A DNA stretch of 7,680 bases, taken from CG2-30-40-21 sp043806395. GTDB lineage: Bacteria > UBA9089 > CG2-30-40-21. Every line of letters begins with the position of its first letter. Within the stretch, counting starts at the first letter, position 1. A program made the position numbers and the translations under genes. Below are positions 1 to 5,711 of the stretch, one piece after another. The notes beneath the pieces are model-generated. The model saw only the letters and a program-made list of their open reading frames with translations. It searched no databases and was not told where the DNA came from. The DNA lies in NCBI GenBank assembly GCA_043806395.1, contig JAZDHC010000215.1, positions 1 to 7,680 of the forward strand. The letters run 5' to 3'.

Positions 1-32
1 ACTAAACAAGCATGGATGGCTGCATTTCCCTA

Positions 33-66
33 ATTCCCCCTTAGAAAAGGGGGTTAGGGGGTTGTA
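33..66 (+). repeat. 34-bp palindromic repeat, copy 1
   Basis: This 34-bp sequence is identical to 7592-7625. It begins ATTCCCCCTT and ends GGGGGTTGTA. Its core CCCCCTT-AGAA-AAGGGGG is a 7-bp stem with a 4-base loop (36-53), followed by a second G-run. It looks like a dispersed intergenic repeat unit of this genome. Function is unknown. Confidence 0.85.
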
Positions 67-96
67 ATTCCCTCTTGGGAGGAGTTAGGGGTGGAT
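66..96 (+). repeat. Related palindromic repeat abutting copy 1
   Basis: This segment starts AATTCCCTCTTGGGAGG and ends AGGGGTGGAT. It has the same overall layout as the preceding 34-bp repeat (ATTCCC, hairpin, GTTAGGGG), so the two look like diverged members of one family in tandem. The end AGGGGTGGAT (87-96) recurs inverted at 3752-3761. Confidence 0.6.
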
Positions 97-123
97 AATC
101 CTCTGCAACCCTATGATGAACAG

Positions 124-145
124 TTTTGAACCATGCCCAAAATTT
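124..145 (+). repeat. TTTTGAACCATG repeat, copy 1
   Basis: A 22-bp sequence matching 3427-3448 at 19 of 22 positions and sharing 12 identical starting bases with the inverted copy ending at 3679. A shorter version lies at 3791-3800. It is the sequence that bounds the 253-bp segment at 3427-3679, so this copy may be a solitary end or remnant. Confidence 0.6.
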
Positions 146-205
146 GTTATAAATAGTTATGGTCGGTTGCTTACACTATCTTAAGGATTGTTTGCCCCCA
201 TTGTC

Positions 206-3163
206 CTATTCTTCCACCTGCTTCTGTATCCTCTTAACAGCAGTTTTAGCAGCTGCCCTGACGCATGATTCAGTGTCATTGTTGGAAAGGATGGTCAACG
301 GTTTCAGTGCCCGGGGATTACCTATTTTTCCTAAGGCTTCAGCGGTTGTTGTTCTGACAACGCCATTTGCATCACTTAATCCCTTGAGCAATGCCTCAAT
401 TAAGGCATCATGATTAGTAGATATATTTCCTATGGCAATTGTTGCCCCACCACGGCCATACCAGCTGTCATCATTCAGGTTGCGAATTAATGCCAGAACT
501 ATTTTCTCCTGCAACTTCGGGTCAGGTGTCTTTTCCAAAAGACTTCCAAGGGCAATGGCTGCATACCATCGAATAATTTTTTGATCACCTGCCAGAGGTG
601 CTACCTCATTGCCAGAGGTGCTACCTCCTAAAGCCTGAAGGAGCGGAACAATAGTGTCCTCTCCTATGGTGATTAATATATCTGTGGCTACCTTGCGAAT
701 GGTATTGTCATCATTCCCCATGGCTTTGATTAATGCCGGAATAGCTGGCTTGCCTATTTTCGTCAGCCTGTTGATGGCTATCTTTCGAATTACTCTGTTC
801 TGGTCATTAAGATGCTCAATTAATAGCTGCATCCCTTCCAGATACCCTCTCTCTCCTAAGGCAAGGGCAGCATTGAATTGAATATCAGGGTTTGAGTCAT
901 CAAGGGCAATCAGTAAGAATGTAATCACCTCATCATCATCTATCTTTCCCAAGGCATTTGAGGCATATACCCGCACATCCTCATTCTTGTCCCCCATTGC
1001 TGTTTCCACCAATGGACCCAGGACAATCCTGTCAGCTATCTCGCCAAGGGCAATAACTACTGCCGCACGAACAAACCATTCATTATCCTTGAGCATGGCT
1101 ACTAATGGGGGAACAGCCCGATTGTCTTTTAATTGCCCAAGGATAAGGGTTGCATTTGCCCTTGCCGTTTCATTCCCATAATACAATACCTCGATTAAGG
1201 ATGGTACGCAAGGGGTGCCAATATTGACCATGGCTGAGATGGTGATAGAGGCTACTTCCCCATCTGCCAGAGGTGCTGCCTCTGCCAGAAGTGCTACCTC
1301 CTGTCCGAGAAATCCTATCAAAAAGGGAATAGCTTTTTCTGCTTTCAACTTGCCCACAGCCTCTATAACCTGAGACAGGGGAGGCTTATCCTTTAGCCTT
1401 TCGATTAAGGGGTCAATCGCTCTTTGCTCACCTATTTCCCCAAGTGCCCAGGCAGCCTTGCCAGATATTTTCTGATTCTTGTGGAGTAGATTGTCAATCA
1501 ACATATCCACTGTCTGAATAGCTCGCAGTCTGCCAAAGATGGTAAAGGCTCGTATCTTATTTGTCCTGTCAATGGATTCAAGCAGGGGAGAAATACATGG
1601 CTCACCTATATTTATCAATCCAGATACAGCTGCCTCTCCCGCAGTGGTATCCTCATCATTTAATAACTCAATTAAAGGGACAATTGCTTCTATTGTTTTT
1701 AAGTTACCAAGTGCTTCAGCTGCACATGCACAGGTAAAACTATCATCATCCTTTAAGGATTGGAGAAGGGGAGGTATTGATTCCACGGACTTAATCTTGC
1801 CTAATGCCATGGCAGCATTACCCTTGACCGTCCAGAGAGTCGTTGGGTTCAGGAGATTTGTTAGATGGGGTACTGCCCGTATATCGCCTATTTCCCCCAG
1901 ACCAATCACCGCATTTCTCTGCGTTCTCCAATCTGCATCATCTAACAGGGCTATCAATGTCTCTACTGCCCTCTTGCTGTGAGTCTTTCCGAGTGCAAGA
2001 GCAGCACACCTTTTTATCTCTACATCCTTGTCTTGAGTGGCAGTAATTAACAAAGAAATACCCTGCTCATTAATCTCTTCCCATGGGAATGGAAGAAGAG
2101 CCTCCTCACCCCGTAGGGCAGAGGCAAACAGCCTAATGGTTTTTTCATCACTTATCCTGCTAATGGCAATAATAACTGATTCCTCTAATCTATAATCATT
2201 TTTCAACAAAGAGATTAATGATGGTAATGCCTCAATATCACCAATCTTACCCGCTGTCCATATAGCCTTTTTCAGGATTTGCTGGTTTTCCTCAGAAACC
2301 AGAATCTTTATCAAGCTTTGAGTTGCTTGTTTATCCCCAATCTCTCCCAGTATCCAGACAAGGCATCCCTTGAGGTCAATATCCTTGGTATCCATGTAAG
2401 GAAGCAATAAAGGTACGGCTGTTGTTCCCATCTTTATTAATGCAGCAGAGATATCACGGCGAGGGAGTTCATCCTCTTCATATAAGGCTGTTATCAAGGG
2501 TGAAATTGCCCTCCTGTCACGAATTTCTCCCAGTGCATAAGCCACTTGTTGCCGCACCTGAGGGTTTTTATTGTCTAATATTTGAAGCAATGGGATGACT
2601 GATGGCGTGCCTATCTTTATCAGAGACAATGATGCCAGAGGAATATATTCATCTGCGGAATGTGTAAGTATGTTAATTAATAGTGGTATTGCCTTTGCTG
2701 CCTGTATCTTACCTAATGCTGTTATTGCCTCTTGCCGCACAGATTCATCCTCATCATTCATGATATTAATGATTGCATCAGTGACCTCAGAAGAGCCTAT
2801 CTCGCCAAGACTATAAACAGCCTTACACCGAATTATCCAGTTTTCATCTTTAAGACATTTGAGCAAGGCAGGGATGGCGGAAACAGAGCCAATCTTTCCC
2901 AAGGATAGAATAGCATTTTTCTTTACCCTCCATTTGGGGTCATCTAAGGCATGGATTAGGGCGGTAACAATGGAAGGGCAGACACATAGGTCTGCCCCTA
3001 CAACGGATAATTCTCCGGCAGTCTCTGCTGCTTGTATGCGTATGGTTTCGTCACTATCTTTCAGGTTGGAGATAATCTGTGGGATGGGAGAACTGGATAT
3101 TTCATTTCCATAACTGTGTGTGGCTGTAAATATCAAAACAATTGACAGAAAAATAAATCGCAT
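206..3163 (-). CDS. Exported giant HEAT-like (PBS-lyase type) repeat protein, 985 aa
   Basis: The product is probably an exported scaffold or protein-binding solenoid; its partner is unknown. Residues 1-19 look like a Sec signal peptide: Arg2, a hydrophobic core FIFLSIVLIF, then a likely cleavage after HSYG. From about residue 27 to 980 the chain is a run of roughly 29 helix-turn-helix units of about 31 residues. Typical units contain IPxLLxxLKD followed by VRxxAxxALGxIG, the pattern of HEAT_2/PBS-lyase HEAT-like repeats. I see no catalytic domain, transmembrane anchor or C-terminal sorting motif. The ATG has a good AAGGAG site five bases upstream and the start fits the signal peptide. Three places depart from the repeat spacing (about residues 54-64, 621-635 and 846-859); each contains a DNA repeat inserted in frame. 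The gene is monocistronic here and divergent from ilvBNC. A sigma-54-like promoter and a leader hairpin lie upstream. The family assignment is confident; the function is unknown. Confidence 0.93.
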   Translation of the reverse strand: MRFIFLSIVLIFTATHSYGNEISSSPIPQIISNLKDSDETIRIQAAETAGELSVVGADLCVCPSIVTALIHALDDPKWRVKKNAILSLGKIGSVSAIPALLKCLKDENWIIRCKAVYSLGEIGSSEVTDAIINIMNDEDESVRQEAITALGKIQAAKAIPLLINILTHSADEYIPLASLSLIKIGTPSVIPLLQILDNKNPQVRQQVAYALGEIRDRRAISPLITALYEEDELPRRDISAALIKMGTTAVPLLLPYMDTKDIDLKGCLVWILGEIGDKQATQSLIKILVSEENQQILKKAIWTAGKIGDIEALPSLISLLKNDYRLEESVIIAISRISDEKTIRLFASALRGEEALLPFPWEEINEQGISLLITATQDKDVEIKRCAALALGKTHSKRAVETLIALLDDADWRTQRNAVIGLGEIGDIRAVPHLTNLLNPTTLWTVKGNAAMALGKIKSVESIPPLLQSLKDDDSFTCACAAEALGNLKTIEAIVPLIELLNDEDTTAGEAAVSGLINIGEPCISPLLESIDRTNKIRAFTIFGRLRAIQTVDMLIDNLLHKNQKISGKAAWALGEIGEQRAIDPLIERLKDKPPLSQVIEAVGKLKAEKAIPFLIGFLGQEVALLAEAAPLADGEVASITISAMVNIGTPCVPSLIEVLYYGNETARANATLILGQLKDNRAVPPLVAMLKDNEWFVRAAVVIALGEIADRIVLGPLVETAMGDKNEDVRVYASNALGKIDDDEVITFLLIALDDSNPDIQFNAALALGERGYLEGMQLLIEHLNDQNRVIRKIAINRLTKIGKPAIPALIKAMGNDDNTIRKVATDILITIGEDTIVPLLQALGGSTSGNEVAPLAGDQKIIRWYAAIALGSLLEKTPDPKLQEKIVLALIRNLNDDSWYGRGGATIAIGNISTNHDALIEALLKGLSDANGVVRTTTAEALGKIGNPRALKPLTILSNNDTESCVRAAAKTAVKRIQKQVEE
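590..627 (-). repeat. Two 18-bp palindromic repeats inside the HEAT gene
   Basis: Two identical copies of GAGGTAGCACCTCTGGCA (coding strand) occupy 610-627 and 590-607, separated by two bases, giving a 20-bp period. Each contains the hairpin GAGGT-AGC-ACCTC. Because the period is not a multiple of three, the first copy is read as GGSTSG and the second as EVAPLA (residues 846-858). The host HEAT unit is about 12 residues longer than its neighbours at this point, the turn between the two helices. Confidence 0.85.
1265..1300 (-). repeat. Tandem 18-bp palindromic repeats inside the HEAT gene
   Basis: Two abutting 18-bp copies in coding orientation: 1283-1300 (GAGGTAGCACTTCTGGCA) and 1265-1282 (GAGGCAGCACCTCTGGCA), each one base different from the 590-627 and 3547-3564 versions. 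They encode EVALLA and EAAPLA (residues 622-633). The host unit is about 11 residues longer than normal here, again in the turn between helices. Confidence 0.85.
2974..3003 (-). repeat. Palindromic element inside the HEAT gene (8-bp stem)
   Basis: On the + strand GGGCAGAC (2976-2983) pairs perfectly with GTCTGCCC (2990-2997) across a 6-base loop. It is translated within the first HEAT units as VGADLCVCP (residues 55-63), where the turn between two repeats is about 8 residues longer than usual. An element with the same GTAGGGGCAG start and a self-complementary core lies between genes at 3719-3745. Confidence 0.8.
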
Positions 3164-3168
3164 TGGTA

Positions 3169-3174
3169 CTCCTT
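3169..3174 (-). promoter_or_regulatory. Ribosome binding site of the HEAT gene
   Basis: AAGGAG on the - strand, five bases before the ATG at 3163, supports that start codon and therefore the signal peptide. Confidence 0.8.
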
Positions 3175-3189
3175 ATAATATTCCTTGAC

Positions 3190-3222
3190 AAATTAAAATG
3201 CCCTCACTTTTGGTGAGGGCAT
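3190..3222 (-). terminator. Perfect 10-bp hairpin with T-tract in the HEAT gene leader
   Basis: ATGCCCTCAC (3198-3207) and GTGAGGGCAT (3213-3222) form a perfect 10-bp stem with a 5-base loop. Read on the - strand it is followed by TTTAATTT, giving an intrinsic-terminator shape. It lies between the predicted promoter and the HEAT start codon, about 27 bases before the ATG, so it could act as a leader attenuator. On the + strand it is followed by GTTTTAGTATTTT, so it could also work in that direction. Confidence 0.6.
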
Positions 3223-3280
3223 GTTTTAGTATTTTATGAACATTTTAAGACTCGCAGCTACCTACTTACATTAAATATAT

Positions 3281-3297
3281 AAGCAACAATCATGCCA
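3281..3297 (-). promoter_or_regulatory. Sigma-54 (RpoN) type -24/-12 promoter for the HEAT gene
   Basis: The - strand reads TGGCATG-ATTG-TTGCTT. The sigma-54 consensus is TGGCACG-N4-TTGC[AT]; only one base differs and the GG-to-GC spacing is exact. A transcript would start near 3271 and have a leader of about 108 nt containing the 3198-3222 hairpin. A TGT-N10-ACA motif at 3383-3398, about 90 bases upstream, has the form of a NifA-type activator site but is short enough to arise by chance. Dependence on sigma-54 is inferred. Confidence 0.6.
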
Positions 3298-3479
3298 GTT
3301 TTTTGATGACAAGGGATATTGTTGTAACACTTGGCAGGATAATATGTTAAGTAAATAGCAATGGATTGTTCTATATTCTGATTGTACCATTACGGACATA
3401 AAGGTCAGGTTATGGGTACAAGGCTGTTTTGAACCATGTCCTGAATTTTAACCCCTGCTGAAAAAAATGAAAAAAACAC

Positions 3480-3508
3480 TTGATATCTTATTTGTTTCAT
3501 GCTATATT
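3480..3508 (+). promoter_or_regulatory. Sigma-70-like promoter sequence upstream of a structured element
   Basis: TTGATA (3480-3485) and TATATT (3503-3508) are separated by 17 bases; each matches five of six consensus bases. An inverted repeat GTTTCAT (3494-3500) / ATGAAAC (3518-3524) straddles the -10 and could be an operator. Transcription would begin near 3515, just before the nested stems at 3541-3639. The region is A/T-rich, so chance matches are common. Confidence 0.35.
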
Positions 3509-3540
3509 TTCATTATTATGAAACATCAGCCATCAGCCAC

Positions 3541-3639
3541 CAGCAGGAGGTAGCACCTCTGGCAGGGATGTCCCTACGGAATACGAACAACATATTGCAT
3601 ACATCTTATGCCAAATTCCTATTCCGTAACAACCTGCTG
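3541..3639 (+). other. Nested stem structure, possible small RNA or palindromic element
   Basis: Three concentric arms can pair: CAGCAGG (3541-3547) with CCTGCTG (3633-3639), TACGGAATA (3575-3583) with TATTCCGTA (3620-3628), and GCATA (3597-3601) with TATGC (3607-3611). Side hairpins GAGGT-AGC-ACCTC (3547-3559, overlapping the outer arm by one base) and GGGA-TG-TCCC lie on the left arm. I recognise no known RNA family. It could be a folded non-coding RNA or a DNA palindromic repeat. Confidence 0.4.
3547..3564 (+). repeat. Intergenic copy of the 18-bp repeat found in the HEAT gene
   Basis: GAGGTAGCACCTCTGGCA is identical base for base to the two copies inside the HEAT gene at 590-607 and 610-627, and one base different from those at 1265-1300. 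Its presence between genes shows that the coding copies are DNA repeats, not only repeated peptide motifs. Confidence 0.85.
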
Positions 3640-3718
3640 AGTAGTTATGTGATACGATAAATTTAGGCATGGTTCAAAAGAGAAGAAATTCCACCCACGC
3701 CAACGCGGGACATCAGTC

Positions 3719-3745
3719 GTAGGGGCAGGTCTTGCACCTGCCTTC
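3719..3745 (+). repeat. GTAGGGGCAG-type palindrome, intergenic
   Basis: GGCAGGT (3724-3730) pairs with ACCTGCC (3736-3742) across a 5-base loop. The start GTAGGGGCAG and the end CTGCCTTC match the element translated inside the HEAT gene at 2974-3003, whose loop and inner stem bases differ. Confidence 0.7.
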
Positions 3746-3749
3746 TTAG

Positions 3750-3776
3750 GCATCCACCCCTCTCAAGAGGGGATTG
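3750..3776 (-). repeat. Inverted copy of the CCCTCTTGRGAGG / GGGGTGGAT repeat
   Basis: CCCCTCT (3757-3763) and AGAGGGG (3766-3772) form a near-continuous palindrome. Reverse-complemented, the segment ends AGGGGTGGAT, as does the repeat at 66-96. Confidence 0.6.
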
Positions 3777-3790
3777 AATGTATGCCCTGA

Positions 3791-3800
3791 TTTGAACCAT
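3791..3800 (+). repeat. Short TTTGAACCAT repeat
   Basis: This is a fourth, shorter copy of the TTTTGAACCATG family. With the inverted copy ending at 3679 it also frames a 132-bp segment (3669-3800) that contains both G/C-rich palindromes. Confidence 0.45.
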
Positions 3801-3867
3801 AACCCATTTATTTTGTGATAGACCATCAGGGATGAAAAATATTTTACAAAAAACCTGAAAATAATGG

Positions 3868-3896
3868 TAGACAAAATCTTGCCTCTGATATATAAT
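3868..3896 (+). promoter_or_regulatory. Probable sigma-70-type promoter of ilvBNC
   Basis: TAGACA (3868-3873) and a perfect TATAAT (3891-3896) are separated by an ideal 17 bases. Transcription would start near 3903, leaving a leader of about 129 nt before ilvB. I see no T-box, no convincing U-tract terminator and no recognised operator in that leader. Confidence 0.55.
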
Positions 3897-3983
3897 TATA
3901 TGGTAACAGTTCAGGTTGTTTAGGCTGAAGGCTGTTAGTTTTGCAGATAAACTGCTAAGCAAATCTGTCATCTGTTTCTTTAC

Positions 3984-4008
3984 CCTACAGTCTAAACACC
4001 TACAGCCT
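3984..4008 (-). repeat. 25-bp ilv-flanking repeat, left inverted copy
   Basis: CCTACAG...CTACAGCCT here matches the reverse complement of 7449-7473 at 20 of 25 positions. The same family builds the hairpin at 5712-5794. CCTACAGCCTAT occurs 10 bases before the ilvB Shine-Dalgarno site (3999-4010) and 4 bases before that of ilvN (5785-5796). Confidence 0.7.
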
Positions 4009-4020
4009 ATCTACCTGAAT

Positions 4021-4034
4021 GGAGGTTTCTTTTG
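4021..4034 (+). promoter_or_regulatory. Ribosome binding site and TTG start of ilvB
   Basis: GGAGG (4021-4025) stands six bases before TTG (4032-4034). No in-frame ATG gives the usual AHAS N-terminus; the ATG at 4019 is in another frame. The TTG-initiated protein begins MKYTGAQ, matching the start of other IlvB proteins, which settles the start. Confidence 0.8.
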
Positions 4035-5705
4035 AAATATACAGGTGCACAAATATTAATTGAGTCATTGATACGGGAAGGGGCAGATACTATCTTTGGG
4101 TATCCAGGTGGGGTATTATTGCCTATCTTTGATGTTTTGTATGATGCAAAGATAAACTTTATCTTAGTCAGGCACGAACAGGGGGCAGCTCATGCGGCTG
4201 ATGGATATAGTCGTTCTACAAATAAGGTTGGGGTGTGTATGGCTACCTCAGGGCCAGGGGCAACGAACTTAATAACAGGTATTGCTACAGCTTATATGGA
4301 TTCCATCCCCATGGTGGTTATTACCGGACAGGTTCTAACTACAATGATTGGAAATGATGCCTTTCAAGAGGCAGATATTATTGGTATTACCAGACCAATT
4401 GTAAAGCACAGCTACTTGCTTAAGGATGTTGCTGATATAGCCAGGGTAGTTAAAGAGGCTTTCCATATTGCCAGTACCGGACGACCTGGTCCTGTACTCA
4501 TAGATATACCCAAGGATATATCTACAGCAACCATGAATAACCCTAATTATTCTCAAAAGGTAGATATTCGAAGCTATAATCCAACCAGTTTGGGTCATCC
4601 AATGCAGATAAAAAAGGCAATTAATGCCATTGTTTCCAGTAAAAGACCTATTATTTATTCCGGTGGAGGGATATTATCATCCGGGGCAGCCGAGGAACTT
4701 CAAAAATTCGTGGATATCACTGGTATTCCAGTAACTTCTACCCTGTTGGGGCTTGGTGGTTTCCCTGGGACACATCCATTATTTCTTGGAATGTTGGGCA
4801 TGCATGGGACAAAGTATGCCAATTATAGCATCACCAATGCAGACTTAGTTATTGCTATTGGTGCCAGATTTGACGACCGGGTAACTGGAAAGATAGATGA
4901 ATTTGTCCCGAAGGCTACGGTTATTCATATTGATGTTGATCCAGCATCTATTAGTAAAAATGTTCATGCTCATATCCCTATTGTTGGGGATGCCAAATGT
5001 ATTTTGCAACAATTAAACAAAGAGGCAATATCCCCAAAGATTAGTGATTGGATAGAACAGGTTAGCCAATGGAAAAAAGAGTATCCACTTGGGTATAAAA
5101 AGGAAGGGAAATTAAAACCCCAGTTTGTTGTAGAAAAGATATATGAGGTTACTGAGGGTAATGCGATTATCACTACTGAGGTTGGACAAAACCAGATGTG
5201 GGCAGCTCAATATTATAAGTTTGATTATCCGAAGAGTTTTCTGTCCTCTGGTGGATTGGGTACTATGGGTTATGGGTTCCCGGCAGCAATTGGGGCACAG
5301 GTTGCTAATCCAGATATGGTTGTCTTTGATATTGCTGGAGATGGCAGTTTTCAAATGAATATTCAGGAGCTGGCAACGGCTATTCAGTATAATTTACCAG
5401 TCAATGTAGCTATCTTGAATAATCACAATCTGGGTATGGTCAGGCAATGGCAGGAGCTTTTCTTTAATAAAAGATACTCATATACCTCTATGACCGTTCA
5501 GCCTGATTTTGTCAAGGTGGCTGAGGCTTATGGTGCTGAGGGGATTCGGGTTGAAACAGAGGAAGAGGTTGTACCTGCCTTAAAAAGGGCAATTAGCTCT
5601 AAAAAGCCAGTGGTACTTGATTTTTGGGTAGAGGAAGAGGAAAATGTGTTTCCCATGGTGCCAGCAGGGGCATCATTAACACAGATGATTGAAGGAATGG
5701 CGTGA
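4032..5705 (+). CDS. ilvB: Acetohydroxyacid (acetolactate) synthase, catalytic subunit
   Basis: This ThDP- and FAD-dependent cytoplasmic enzyme (EC 2.2.1.6) condenses two pyruvates to 2-acetolactate, or pyruvate with 2-ketobutyrate to 2-aceto-2-hydroxybutyrate. The 557-aa product is full length. The N-terminal pyrimidine-binding domain spans about residues 1-165 with the catalytic Glu49 in RHEQGAAHAADGY. The central domain is about 185-330 (ARFDDRVTGK at 278-287). The ThDP pyrophosphate domain is about 365-535, with the metal site GDGSF (436-440) and Asn463/464, then GMVRQWQ (468-474). Positions that affect herbicide binding in plant AHAS differ: the Ala122 equivalent is Val28 and the Pro197 equivalent is Leu102, while the Trp574 equivalent (Trp473) is kept. 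It is first in ilvBNC, starts at TTG after GGAGG, and is followed 106 nt later by its regulatory subunit. Confidence 0.98.
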   Translation: MKYTGAQILIESLIREGADTIFGYPGGVLLPIFDVLYDAKINFILVRHEQGAAHAADGYSRSTNKVGVCMATSGPGATNLITGIATAYMDSIPMVVITGQVLTTMIGNDAFQEADIIGITRPIVKHSYLLKDVADIARVVKEAFHIASTGRPGPVLIDIPKDISTATMNNPNYSQKVDIRSYNPTSLGHPMQIKKAINAIVSSKRPIIYSGGGILSSGAAEELQKFVDITGIPVTSTLLGLGGFPGTHPLFLGMLGMHGTKYANYSITNADLVIAIGARFDDRVTGKIDEFVPKATVIHIDVDPASISKNVHAHIPIVGDAKCILQQLNKEAISPKISDWIEQVSQWKKEYPLGYKKEGKLKPQFVVEKIYEVTEGNAIITTEVGQNQMWAAQYYKFDYPKSFLSSGGLGTMGYGFPAAIGAQVANPDMVVFDIAGDGSFQMNIQELATAIQYNLPVNVAILNNHNLGMVRQWQELFFNKRYSYTSMTVQPDFVKVAEAYGAEGIRVETEEEVVPALKRAISSKKPVVLDFWVEEEENVFPMVPAGASLTQMIEGMA

Positions 5706-5711
5706 AAGGGA

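Larger units (their letters stand above)
1..205. other. Gene-free left edge with repeats
   Basis: No supported gene is present. The stretch lies downstream of the HEAT gene and contains the paired G-rich palindromic repeats at 33-96 and a TTTTGAACCATG-type repeat at 124-145. I see no clear U-tract terminator for the HEAT gene; the hairpin at 36-53 could fold in RNA from either strand but lacks a following T-run. Confidence 0.6.
3427..3679. mobile_element. Possible MITE-like segment with 12-bp perfect terminal inverted repeats
   Basis: TTTTGAACCATG at 3427-3438 is matched by CATGGTTCAAAA at 3668-3679. The similarity continues inward, with an ending in AATTT, to about 21 bases. The 253-bp interior carries no gene. 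It holds a promoter-like sequence and a nested stem structure. I see no target-site duplication and no transposase, so a non-autonomous element is a guess; chance placement of two dispersed repeats in opposite orientation is the alternative. Confidence 0.4.
3164..4031. other. 868-base divergent intergenic region
   Basis: This gap separates the HEAT gene from ilvB. I find no supported protein gene. It holds, in order: a leader hairpin (3198-3222), a sigma-54-like promoter on the - strand (3281-3297), a 253-bp segment bounded by inverted repeats (3427-3679) that encloses a promoter-like sequence and nested stems, two G/C-rich palindromes (3719-3745 and 3750-3776), a sigma-70-like promoter (3868-3896) and repeats just upstream of ilvB. 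A possible - strand ORF at 3663-3971 runs through the repeats and was rejected. Confidence 0.75.

Noticed and set aside
159..3113. Several + strand ORFs of 64-147 codons opposite the HEAT gene
   Set aside because: They are antisense shadows of a regular repeat-coding gene; none has a domain or a good ribosome site with independent support.
3541..3639. tRNA gene
   Set aside because: The nested arms superficially suggest a cloverleaf, but the arms are concentric and there is no T-arm GTTCGA-type loop or proper acceptor end.
3663..3971. 102-codon ORF on the - strand in the divergent region
   Set aside because: It runs through the palindromic repeats (3719-3776) and the ilvB promoter. Its peptide reflects those repeats, it shows no domain, and repeat-rich gaps often give such open frames.
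3897..4031. T-box or terminator-based attenuator in the ilvB leader
   Set aside because: No T-box core sequence and no G/C-rich stem followed by a T-run is visible; only weak stems such as GCAG-ATAAA-CTGC occur.
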